A stretch of 14,332 nucleotides of DNA. Source: DATJSN01 sp035504095. GTDB taxonomy: Bacteria; Planctomycetota; Phycisphaerae; WQYP01. The DNA is taken from contig DATJSN010000050.1 of NCBI GenBank assembly GCA_035504095.1, forward strand, positions 1 through 14,332. The letters are read 5' to 3'. The translations under genes were made by a program, and so were the position numbers. Below the pieces are notes generated by a model that saw only the letters and a program-made list of their open reading frames with translations, was not told where the DNA came from and ran no database searches. Below, piece after piece: positions 1-7,394 of this stretch. Numbering within the stretch: the stretch's first letter is position 1; every line of letters begins with the position of its first letter.

Positions 1-687
1 GGCGGCGATTCAACGGTTGATCCTGAACAGGTGCGCAGCGAACTTGCCGGAATGCTCCAAAGAGTCGCCAGCGGCGAAATTTATTCTGAAGAGCCGTTCA
101 AAAATATTGCGCCGGAACTTCGCCGCCTCAATGACGTCGCCTTTTCCGGCGATGGAGAACCGACAACTTGCCCTGAATTTGGCGCGTGCTGCCGCATCGC
201 AGCGGAATTGCTCCGGCAGGCCGGATTAACTCATGTCAAAATTGTCGTAATAACCAATGCCACCATGTTTCACCGCCCCGCCGTTCGCGACGCGCTGGCG
301 TTCCTGGATCAAAACAACGGAGAAATCTGGGCCAAGCTCGATGCGGGAACTCAGGACTATTATCAGCTTGTGGATCGCACCAGCATTCCACTGAGTCGCG
401 TTCTGGAAAATATCATCGCCTGCGCCCGGACCAGACCCACTGTAATTCAAAGTCTTTTTATGCGTGTTCACGGTCAGGCGCCGCCGGAAGATGAAATTAA
501 AGCTTACATTCAACGGCTTATAGAGATTCGCACCGCTGGAGGAAAGCTAAAGTTAATCCAGCTTTATACCGTTGCGCGCCAAACTACCGAACCATACGTC
601 ACAGCGCTAAGTGAAGAGGAATTGTCCGCCATGGAAAAACAGGTCGCGGCTGCCGTTCCCGAAGTGCCCGTGAAAGTTTATCCCTAA
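1..687 (+). CDS. Radical SAM domain protein, 3' part (5' end outside window)
   Basis: Frame 1 is open from the first base to the TAA at 685-687, so the gene starts upstream; the GTG at 31 is only an internal valine codon. The 228 visible residues carry FSGDGEPT near residue 47, which matches the glycine-rich S-adenosylmethionine-binding motif (GGEP/SGxGEPT) of radical SAM enzymes of the COG0731 type. Further on are a VVITNAT strand and an EIWAKLDAGTQDYY stretch typical of the later barrel strands. The CxxxCxxC iron-sulphur motif should lie in the missing N-terminal part and cannot be checked. Such enzymes use a 4Fe-4S cluster and S-adenosylmethionine to start radical chemistry in the cytoplasm. 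The substrate cannot be told from this fragment. The gene is followed by 344 bp without a gene, so it is probably not in a transcription unit with kdsD. Confidence 0.85.
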   Translation, partial: GGDSTVDPEQVRSELAGMLQRVASGEIYSEEPFKNIAPELRRLNDVAFSGDGEPTTCPEFGACCRIAAELLRQAGLTHVKIVVITNATMFHRPAVRDALAFLDQNNGEIWAKLDAGTQDYYQLVDRTSIPLSRVLENIIACARTRPTVIQSLFMRVHGQAPPEDEIKAYIQRLIEIRTAGGKLKLIQLYTVARQTTEPYVTALSEEELSAMEKQVAAAVPEVPVKVYP

Positions 688-746
688 CATCCAGCGAATT
701 CCCCGCGATATCCGCTGGAAGCCCATCAGCGAATCGTTTATTGTAA

Positions 747-1025
747 GAACCTGCTTCATAATCTAACAAGAACCGCGTTTGGCTCCCAAGTGGCCAGATG
801 CAAGGAAGAGTGACGATGGGATATTCGAAAGATAATATGAAGAGGAGCGATGACGCCGCAGATGGCCGCTTGGGAACCAAACCCTTCGGGACGAGGCTGC
901 CTGACCCCGAATCCTGTGTCGCTCCTACTCAGCGTATCGTCTATGCTTGATACGCTTCGGCGTCGCTCCTTGGCTCGTGGCCAGACAGCCGACGTCGCGG
1001 CCTTGTTAGATTATGAAACAGGTTC
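747..1025. repeat. 279-bp palindromic element with 24-bp terminal inverted repeats; possible structured RNA or MITE-like element
   Basis: The ends, 747-770 and 1002-1025, are reverse complements over 24 bp with one mismatch. The outer stem resumes at 773-777 with 996-1000 (CCGCG/CGCGG). Inside are three more hairpins. 777-801 pairs with 858-882 (25 bp, four imperfect positions, one a G-T wobble). 885-890 pairs with 906-911 (TTCGGG/CCCGAA, with an inner AGG/CCT). 931-938 pairs with 949-956 (AGCGTATC/GATACGCT, perfect, 10-nt loop). ATATT at 821-825 faces AATAT at 834-838 in the loop of the largest hairpin. No convincing protein is encoded. No target-site duplication is visible on either side. 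Nested stems closed by one long terminal stem fit a structured RNA or a small non-autonomous mobile element. I do not recognise the family. The inverted repeats are certain; their function is not. Confidence 0.75.
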
Positions 1026-1031
1026 CACCAA

Positions 1032-2051
1032 ATGGACGCTACTAAAGCGACTATAAACAGCTCGCAGCTTCTCTCTGAAGCCCGGCAAGTGGTGCGCTCC
1101 GAAGGCGCCGGCCTCAATCAGGTTGCCGACCGGCTTGATGGGTCCATTGTCAAAGCCATGGAGTTGATTTATTTGCGTACCGGGCCGGAATTACCCGGCG
1201 CTGTCGTCGTCAGCGGAATCGGTAAATCGGGACTCGCGGGTCAGCGCATCAGCGCCAGCTTCGCCGGCACGGGCACTCCTTCGCATTTTTTGCATCCTGT
1301 GGAAGCCCTGCACGGCGACCTGGGACGCGTCCGGCGCGATGACGTAGTTTTGTTGCTTTCCTACGGCGGAGAAAGCGATGAACTTGTCCGCCTGCTCGAC
1401 CAGATCAAACGCATTGCCGCGCCGACCATCGCCATCCTCGGCAGCCGGGACACCACAATCGGCCGGCTGACCAGCATTTGCATCGAACTTGGCGACATCC
1501 AGGAAGCCTGCCCGTTGCGTCTGGCGCCCAGCACCACGCTGGCCTGCATGAACGCCGTGGCCGATGCTCTGGTTCTGGGCGTGATGAGCATGCGAAATTT
1601 TTCCTCGGAAGATTTCGCCGCGTTTCATCCCGCCGGTTCACTGGGCCGCAAACTTTTGCGCGTGCGCGAAGTGATGAGCTTTAAAATCGGCGAAAATCTT
1701 TCGGTCATTCCTGTCGGCGTGAGCGTCCGCGAAGCGCTGAGTAAAGATCAAACGCAGGGCCGCCGCGCCGGCGCCATGCTGCTTGTGGATCAGGGCGGCG
1801 CTCTAAAAGGTATTTTTACCGACGCCGATCTGCGCCGCCGATTGGCGAATACGCCTGATCTGTTAACCACGCCAATTGAGTCGGCCATGACCGTTGATCC
1901 CAAATACATTGATCAGGATGCCCTGGCCAGCGAAGCGCTGGCCTTGATGAACCGCCACCGCATTGACGAATTGCCGGTGGTCGATTCCCGTAAACGACCC
2001 GTCGGGTTGATCGACGTACAGGACCTGGTGGCGCTGCGCATTGTTGAATGA
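1032..2051 (+). CDS. kdsD: Arabinose-5-phosphate isomerase (KdsD/KpsF/GutQ family)
   Basis: This cytoplasmic enzyme interconverts ribulose-5-phosphate and arabinose-5-phosphate, the first step towards Kdo, the inner-core sugar of lipopolysaccharide. The 339 residues are close to the usual 320-330. An N-terminal SIS sugar-phosphate domain (about 35-190) carries GIGKSGLAG with the conserved Lys65, GTPSHFLHPVEALHGDLG (81-98), SYGGES (110-115) and HPAGSLGR (199-206). Two CBS domains follow at about 212-270 and 283-337. The usual APTTSTT-like loop reads LAPSTTLA (165-172), slightly divergent. ATG 1032 is the first sensible start and gives the standard N-terminus. It has no clear Shine-Dalgarno sequence and lies only 6 nt after the 279-bp palindromic element. 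The TGA at 2049-2051 overlaps the ribosome binding site of kdsC, so the two are very likely co-transcribed. GutQ- or KpsF-type roles cannot be excluded by sequence, but the kdsC neighbour argues for KdsD. Confidence 0.95.
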   Translation: MDATKATINSSQLLSEARQVVRSEGAGLNQVADRLDGSIVKAMELIYLRTGPELPGAVVVSGIGKSGLAGQRISASFAGTGTPSHFLHPVEALHGDLGRVRRDDVVLLLSYGGESDELVRLLDQIKRIAAPTIAILGSRDTTIGRLTSICIELGDIQEACPLRLAPSTTLACMNAVADALVLGVMSMRNFSSEDFAAFHPAGSLGRKLLRVREVMSFKIGENLSVIPVGVSVREALSKDQTQGRRAGAMLLVDQGGALKGIFTDADLRRRLANTPDLLTTPIESAMTVDPKYIDQDALASEALALMNRHRIDELPVVDSRKRPVGLIDVQDLVALRIVE

Positions 2052-2055
2052 GGAG
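2051..2055 (+). promoter_or_regulatory. Ribosome binding site of kdsC
   Basis: AGGAG lies 9 nt before the kdsC ATG, and its first base is the last base of the kdsD stop codon. It is one of the few clear Shine-Dalgarno sequences in the window. Its position fixes the kdsC start and suggests translational coupling to kdsD. Confidence 0.8.
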
Positions 2056-2064
2056 TTTTAGTTT

Positions 2065-2601
2065 ATGAGCGACTTGGTGCAACCGTCGACTCGAATCATA
2101 AGCCCGGAAATTCAGGTATTGATCATGGACGTGGACGGCGTATTGACCGATGGCGGCATCATTCGCGACGATGCCGGCCAGCAGATTAAACGTTTCCACG
2201 TGCGCGACGGATCGGGAATCGTCGCCTGGCGGCGTTTGAACCGGCACGTGGCCCTGATCACCGGCAAGGAAAGCATGGTCGTGCAACATCGCGCCAATGA
2301 ACTGGGTATTCAATATGTTTATCAGAACGTCACCAACAAACTCGAAACATATCAGGACCTTCTCGGCCAACTCGGCTATTCCGACGCGCAGGCGGCATAT
2401 ATCGGAGATGACCTGCCCGATCTGCCTGTCATGCGCCGCTGCGGTTGCCCCATCGCGGTGGCTGACGCTTCTGAAGAAGTACGCGCCACGGCGCACTATA
2501 TAACCAAATTTCCGGGAGGATACGGCGCCGTTCGCGATGCGATCGAGTGGCTCTGCAAACAGATGAACCTGTGGGACCAGGTTCTCGCCCGCTATGCTTA
2601 G
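2065..2601 (+). CDS. kdsC: 3-deoxy-D-manno-octulosonate 8-phosphate phosphatase (KdsC)
   Basis: KdsC removes the phosphate from Kdo-8-phosphate to give free Kdo, two steps after KdsD (KdsA acts between them). It is a cytoplasmic HAD-superfamily enzyme without a cap domain that works as a tetramer. The 178 residues are the usual family length. Motif I is MDVDGVLTDGG with nucleophile Asp22 and Asp24, motif II is ITGKES (65-70), Lys92 is a candidate for motif III, and motif IV is IGDDLPD with Asp115/Asp116. The C-terminal segment FPGGYGAVRDAIEWL (149-163) is the conserved KdsC tail that reaches into the neighbouring active site. The start is set by AGGAG 9 nt upstream. The TAG stop is part of a perfect 10-bp hairpin. 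Position directly after kdsD is the classic Kdo gene order. Confidence 0.95.
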   Translation: MSDLVQPSTRIISPEIQVLIMDVDGVLTDGGIIRDDAGQQIKRFHVRDGSGIVAWRRLNRHVALITGKESMVVQHRANELGIQYVYQNVTNKLETYQDLLGQLGYSDAQAAYIGDDLPDLPVMRRCGCPIAVADASEEVRATAHYITKFPGGYGAVRDAIEWLCKQMNLWDQVLARYA

Positions 2602-2620
2602 AGGCTCAAAGAGCCTCTAA
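2598..2620. terminator. Perfect hairpin over the kdsC stop codon; possible attenuator or processing site
   Basis: TTAGAGGCTC and GAGCCTCTAA form a perfect 10-bp inverted repeat with a 3-nt AAA loop, and the kdsC stop (TAG, 2599-2601) sits in the left arm. No T-run follows on the + strand, so it is not a standard intrinsic terminator. It could lower read-through into the next gene, protect the 3' end of a kdsD-kdsC mRNA, or be a processing site. The structure is certain, the function is not. Confidence 0.5.
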
Positions 2621-2652
2621 TATCCGGTTGCCGTAATCCATTTTGAAACGAC

Positions 2653-5600
2653 ATGCGAAATAAAATTCTTGTTTATCTTATTGGCTTCGCCGCGGCTTTG
2701 CTGCTGTTTCTCTGGATCAGGAGCGCTTTTTTCAGCTCCAGCAGCGGGCCCCTGGGCAGCAGTCCTCAGGAAATAAAAATCGGCGGCCCGCTGGGTGTAA
2801 GCCCGTTGGTTTACGAAAATCGTGACCCACAAACCGGCGATCTGCTGTCGGTCATTCGCGCTCAAAGCGTCAAGCCCGCCGGCGTCGGCCGCTATCAGCT
2901 TGTCCAGCCCCAGATACTTTTCTACACCAACAACGGACAATGTATTCAGGTCACCAGCGACGCGGGTAATATTCTTGTCGACCAGGTTGGCGGCGCGTTT
3001 TTCAGCAAGATGTATCCGCGCTCCGGTTCATTGTATGGAAACGTTGCCATAACCGTCGGACCAATCGACTCATTTCAACCCGATCAGCGCCGGCGCCTTC
3101 CGGGGCAGATTCAGGTGTTGCTGGGCGCCCCGCTTAACTTTGATTATCAGGAAGGACTGCTCACCAGCCCCGGTTCGGTTCGTCTGCGCGGCGATCAGGT
3201 GGCCTTTGACGGATCCGATTTAACCGTGGAAATCGATGTCACCAAAAAGGTCCTTAATTATCTCCAGGTCACAAATGGTCAAAGACTTGTTATTCGCAAC
3301 GTATTAAACGCCTCGCGCCAGAATCCGGCGCTGGCGCCTGTTACCCAACCGCCGTCAACTTCTCCCGCACAAAATTCAACGACCACGGTCAGCAATTCGA
3401 ACATCCCGGCGCCTTCGGTTTATCAACTCTCATTTGGACATCAGGTCGAAGTTTCACTCGCCGACCGCAACATGAGTTCTTACAGCCTTTCCCTGCTTTT
3501 TTCCGTTGGCGTGGGCGGCGAGAATTCATCCAATTCGGCACAGCCCGCACAGAACCAGCAGCCTGGGCCGCCAACCACTGCCCCGTCCAACACCGCGGAT
3601 TCCGGCTCCGCACCGATCGATCCACAGCACGATCTGGTTGTTGATTGGACCGGACCGCTGAAGGTTCAGCCGTACCAGTCCAACCTGGATCATCTGCTCA
3701 ATTCGCATGATGTCATCGTCAAGGCCACCGGCCAGTCCGACGAACCCGTCGTGATGCATGACGGCGACACGCGCACCGCGACCGCCGACGAAGTAGATTA
3801 CGAAACGGCCAACCAAACCCTCAAAATGATTTCGCTGGGTCTCCAGCCCGTCACACTGATCGACAACACACTCGGCACGCTCACCTGCCGGACGATGATT
3901 TACGAAAACCTTCAGCATCGCGTGAGCTTTTTTGGTCCCGGCCACCTGCAGACTATTTCCAAAGCCGCGGGCGGCGGCCCATGGCAGGGTCAATGGAATA
4001 AAGGGCTTACGCTTAGTTTCGCCCCGATACAAGCCGATATCGCCGGCGCCGCACAAAATAATTCCCCGAACGATCAAACCAAATGGCAATTGCAAAACGC
4101 CATCATGACCGGCGACGCCACCCTGGCCGGCAACGGAACCTTCATCGCCGGCGACATGCTTTTTGCCGACATTTCCAGTTTTATTTCCAAAGACAAAACT
4201 TTGCACCAGGCTCTTTCTTATTTCGGCGCTACCGGCGATGTGACCGTTCGTTCCTGGCGTCCCGGCGATCCGACCCCTCCGGATTCCATCAGTTGCCATC
4301 AGCTTCAATTGATCACGACGCCGATCATTCCAGGAAATCCGCATTCCGAGCCGGTTCCCTCGCTGCTTCTGGCGGACGGCGCGGTGGCCGCCGTTTTTCA
4401 CGACCGTGCCGGACTGACCGAAAGTTCAGCGCCCGGCGCCGCCGGCAATTCGGCAACCAACCCAGGCCGCCAAACCGGCGTTTATCAGTTCACTTCCGAG
4501 CATTTAAGCGCCGCTCTGGTATCGCTTAATGCGCCGGCGGCGGGAAATTCCAATCTGCAAACCGGTCATTACACCGTCGGAGAGTTCCGACTATGGCAAA
4601 ATCTGCAGGTTCAAATACTCGGCGATAACCAGCCGATCCTGGCCACGGCTTATCAGCTATCCGGCGATCGTGCGGCGGGCACAGTAGTGCTATCTTCTTC
4701 CGGTCCCGGCGGAGACTGGCCGAAAATTCAGCAGGGGCTCAATTACATTACCGGCGAAAAAATTATGCTTTTCCGCACCGGCCAGAGCATGCAGATCGAC
4801 GGACCGGGCCAGGCCAATATGCCCAGCGATGTCGCCGCCGACAACCCCAGTGCGGGGGATAGTAAAACCAGTGTCACGCTTCATTGGTCTAATCAAATGT
4901 TTTATCACGGCGCCCGGCAGACCGCGGAATTTGACGGCGATGTAACCGCGTTGATGACCGGGCAAAAGGATCCCGTTCTGACCTGCTCACGCCTGCAGGT
5001 ACTGCTTTACAAGCCTCAGGAACATAATGCTTCGCTCAAACTGGCCAAAATAATTGCGCTTTCTTCACCGCAGCAACCGCTGGTAATCGCCCAGGATTCC
5101 AGTTCCGACGCCGCGGGCAATCTTCTCACCAGACTTTATATGACCTGCACCGGCCTGACTTATGACGCCGTTAACGGAATTTTGGACATTCCCAATCACG
5201 GCGAAATGCTGCTGGAAGATTACCGCCCGGCGCAACCCGGCGAAGGTCAGGAAAGAGGCCGCAGCGCGTTTACCTGGGATCAGTTGCTGGAATATCACGC
5301 CGCCAGTGGAGTCATTTCTTTAACCGGCAACGTTCAAATGGTCTTCCAACCCGAGCAACCATTTAATGCCAATAGCGCCGATCTCGGCGGTGCGCTGCCT
5401 ATGAATCCCGGACCCGATAGTGACATTGCGGCGATGACCTGCAAAGAACTTTCCGCTCAGTTGAGCCGTAAAAAAACTCAACCTGGAACCAGCATGTCGC
5501 TTGGCTTAGGCGGCCAGTCGCGGCTCCAGCAGGTTCAGGCGCTGCAGGGTGCACTCAAACTTTCCGGCATACTCATAACCGCCGACGTACTGGAGTTTGA

Positions 5601-5772
5601 CGCGACCACCCAGCAGGCGGTGGCTTACAGTTTGGATGGTCGCGAAGCTACAGTTCAAGACGATAAAGGCCAATATCACGGCGAATATGAAAAGGCGATC
5701 TGGGACACGTCCAAAGGTCGCTCGGGCCTGGAATTAATCAATCCGCGCGGAACCATTCAGGTTCAGCAATAG
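2653..5772 (+). CDS. Large membrane-anchored LptC/OstA-like protein, probable lipopolysaccharide transport component
   Basis: The 1039-residue protein starts with one hydrophobic helix (about 5-24) after a short basic end, as in LptC, so most of it should face the periplasm. Residues about 40-215 resemble an LptC domain (YQLVQPQILFYTNNGQ, later SGSLYGNVAITV). Low-complexity Pro/Ser/Thr/Asn/Gln linkers follow (about 221-255 and 291-325). The rest shows recurring OstA/LptA-like strands of the type GDVTV..., GDVTALMTGQ and GNVQMVF, each followed by a threonine- or cysteine-containing strand. It ends with ADVLEFDATTQQAVAYSLDG, a typical OstA pattern. LptC is normally about 190 residues and LptA about 185, so this looks like a fusion or repeat expansion able to span the periplasm as a beta-jellyroll bridge. 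It follows kdsC, where lptC-lptA stand in proteobacteria. The role is inferred from the anchor, strand pattern and context. The ATG at 2653 has only a weak ribosome binding site. Confidence 0.82.
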   Translation: MRNKILVYLIGFAAALLLFLWIRSAFFSSSSGPLGSSPQEIKIGGPLGVSPLVYENRDPQTGDLLSVIRAQSVKPAGVGRYQLVQPQILFYTNNGQCIQVTSDAGNILVDQVGGAFFSKMYPRSGSLYGNVAITVGPIDSFQPDQRRRLPGQIQVLLGAPLNFDYQEGLLTSPGSVRLRGDQVAFDGSDLTVEIDVTKKVLNYLQVTNGQRLVIRNVLNASRQNPALAPVTQPPSTSPAQNSTTTVSNSNIPAPSVYQLSFGHQVEVSLADRNMSSYSLSLLFSVGVGGENSSNSAQPAQNQQPGPPTTAPSNTADSGSAPIDPQHDLVVDWTGPLKVQPYQSNLDHLLNSHDVIVKATGQSDEPVVMHDGDTRTATADEVDYETANQTLKMISLGLQPVTLIDNTLGTLTCRTMIYENLQHRVSFFGPGHLQTISKAAGGGPWQGQWNKGLTLSFAPIQADIAGAAQNNSPNDQTKWQLQNAIMTGDATLAGNGTFIAGDMLFADISSFISKDKTLHQALSYFGATGDVTVRSWRPGDPTPPDSISCHQLQLITTPIIPGNPHSEPVPSLLLADGAVAAVFHDRAGLTESSAPGAAGNSATNPGRQTGVYQFTSEHLSAALVSLNAPAAGNSNLQTGHYTVGEFRLWQNLQVQILGDNQPILATAYQLSGDRAAGTVVLSSSGPGGDWPKIQQGLNYITGEKIMLFRTGQSMQIDGPGQANMPSDVAADNPSAGDSKTSVTLHWSNQMFYHGARQTAEFDGDVTALMTGQKDPVLTCSRLQVLLYKPQEHNASLKLAKIIALSSPQQPLVIAQDSSSDAAGNLLTRLYMTCTGLTYDAVNGILDIPNHGEMLLEDYRPAQPGEGQERGRSAFTWDQLLEYHAASGVISLTGNVQMVFQPEQPFNANSADLGGALPMNPGPDSDIAAMTCKELSAQLSRKKTQPGTSMSLGLGGQSRLQQVQALQGALKLSGILITADVLEFDATTQQAVAYSLDGREATVQDDKGQYHGEYEKAIWDTSKGRSGLELINPRGTIQVQQ

Positions 5773-5799
5773 GTGACAGGGAACATGGGATAGATAAAA

Positions 5800-7278
5800 A
5801 TGAAAACGATTTCCCATTTGTTTGTTCTTTTAATTTTTGCATTCGACGCGTGTCTTGTCATAGCACAACCTGCCGCATCACAACCTGCCGGCCCAGATAT
5901 CGCCGATTACCAACTTGGACAACAAGCGTTCAAACAAAAAATTTATCAACAAGCTTTCATTTACTATCAGAAAGCTGCAATGGCAGGAAATGCTGCTGCC
6001 ATGACAAAACTTGGTGACCTTTATTTCACTGGTCGCGGCGTAACTAAAAATTACACTCAGGGGTTATCTTGGGAATATAAAGCCGCGGATTTAGGCAATT
6101 CTGACGCGATGTGTGACATCGGCGATTGCTATTGTGATGGCACGGGCGTGCCTCAGGATTATAAGAAAGCTATGGCTTGGCTAAAGAAGGCTGTAGACCT
6201 GGATAATACCTATGCCATGTGTCAAATCGGCTTTATGTACGAGTTAAACGAAGGCGTGCCTGAAGACTACACGAAGGCAATGTATTGGTTTCAGAAGGCA
6301 GCTGCTCTGGGTAATTCCGACGCCATGCGACAGATCAGCGATCTTTACTACCATGGAGATGGTGTAGCCAAGGATGATACGCAGGCTTTTATTTGGCTCA
6401 AGAAGGCTGCTGCATTGGGTAACACCAGAGCCATGAATGATATCGCATATGATTATGCCGCAGGCTATCACATACCACAGGACTACGAACAAGCTCTAGT
6501 TTGGTATCAAAAGGCTGCAGATTTGGATGATGCTGTGGCTATGGTTTGCATAGGGGATCTTTATAAAAACGGCCAAGGCATCACTCAGGATTACAAACAA
6601 GCTTTTATTTGGTATCAAAAAGCTGCGGCAAAGGATAATTTGGATGCCATGGTCAATATTGGCAATCTTTACGTAAATGGTTATGGCGTATCACGAGATT
6701 ATACAAAGGCAATGTCTTGGTTTCAAAAGGCGTTAACGCTGGCTAATTCTATAGCCACGATGTCAGAGCAAAATAGTGCGCCCGACCCTATGCTAGGGAA
6801 AAATTATGAAGCCATGGTTTGTATTGGACTGTTATATCAAAATGGTTTTGGAGTTCCCAAGGATTTAAAACATGCTATGGCCATGTTCCAAAAGGCAGCG
6901 GCACTGGGTAATACCGATGCCATGAATAATATCGGCATCCTTTATGAATATGGTCTGGGTGTGAGTCAAGATTATCAACAGGCAATAATTTGGTGGCAAA
7001 AAGCTGCGAATAGAATGAATGCCGATGCCCTGAACAATATTGGCATGGCCTACATCAATGGCCATGGCGTGACACAAGATTATAGTCAGGCAATGATGTC
7101 ATTCTGGATGGCTTCGATGATGGGTAATTCTGAAGCTTTGGTCAATCTTGGTAAGCTTTACGAATATGGTCTTGGCGTACAAAAGAATGAAGCTTATGCC
7201 AGATCGTACTTCGAAAAAGCAGCGCAATTAGGCAATCAGGACGCCAAGAAAATTCTTGCCAATCTGCCCATACAATAG
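5800..7278 (+). CDS. Secreted Sel1-repeat (tetratricopeptide-like) protein
   Basis: The first 22 or so residues form a signal peptide (basic start, hydrophobic FVLLIFAFDACLVIA, probable cleavage after IAQ or nearby). The Cys at 18 has no lipobox, so a lipoprotein is unlikely. Residues about 34-66 are a degenerate unit, followed by eleven 36-residue Sel1 repeats of the form AM..IG.LY..G.GV..DY.QA..W..KAA.LGN.D. The eighth carries an insertion of about 19 residues (IATMSEQNSAPDPMLGKNY). Sel1 repeats build an alpha-solenoid for protein-protein contacts, often in envelope or signalling complexes. No catalytic domain is present. The gene starts 27 nt after the LptC/OstA-like gene, so it may share its transcript. 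Its codons are clearly more AT-rich than those of its neighbours, which may mean later acquisition. The partner is unknown. Confidence 0.93.
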   Translation: MKTISHLFVLLIFAFDACLVIAQPAASQPAGPDIADYQLGQQAFKQKIYQQAFIYYQKAAMAGNAAAMTKLGDLYFTGRGVTKNYTQGLSWEYKAADLGNSDAMCDIGDCYCDGTGVPQDYKKAMAWLKKAVDLDNTYAMCQIGFMYELNEGVPEDYTKAMYWFQKAAALGNSDAMRQISDLYYHGDGVAKDDTQAFIWLKKAAALGNTRAMNDIAYDYAAGYHIPQDYEQALVWYQKAADLDDAVAMVCIGDLYKNGQGITQDYKQAFIWYQKAAAKDNLDAMVNIGNLYVNGYGVSRDYTKAMSWFQKALTLANSIATMSEQNSAPDPMLGKNYEAMVCIGLLYQNGFGVPKDLKHAMAMFQKAAALGNTDAMNNIGILYEYGLGVSQDYQQAIIWWQKAANRMNADALNNIGMAYINGHGVTQDYSQAMMSFWMASMMGNSEALVNLGKLYEYGLGVQKNEAYARSYFEKAAQLGNQDAKKILANLPIQ

Positions 7279-7394
7279 CTTTCGTGGCTTTCTAATTTTT
7301 CGTGGTTAAAATCGCGCAACATCCCCCCTTTCAATTCGTTACAATAATACGCAGACACTGTAGCCTGTGGCCTCTGGCCTGTACCTGGGTTTAT
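7279..7394. other. Short intergenic region with repeat-like words
   Basis: This gap holds TTCGTGG twice (7281-7287 and 7299-7305), the word CGTGGTTAAAA (7301-7311), which recurs at 13778-13788, and a stutter of GCCTGT/GGCCTCTGG units at about 7362-7380. No promoter or terminator stands out. The region reads as repeat-derived spacer, which is the main reason for not starting the next gene at the GTG at 7302. Confidence 0.5.

Noticed and set aside
691..718. CCAGCG/CGCTGG hairpin as terminator of the radical SAM gene
   Set aside because: Only 6 bp with a 16-nt loop and no T-run.
850..1056. Open frame of 68 codons inside the palindromic element
   Set aside because: It overlaps the kdsD start and consists of hairpin arms.
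1816..2496. 226-codon frame on the minus strand
   Set aside because: Antisense to kdsD and kdsC, whose frames carry full sets of family motifs.
3526..4401. 291-codon frame on the minus strand
   Set aside because: It lies fully antisense to the LptC/OstA-like gene, is glycine/arginine-rich as expected of a shadow frame, and has no domain.
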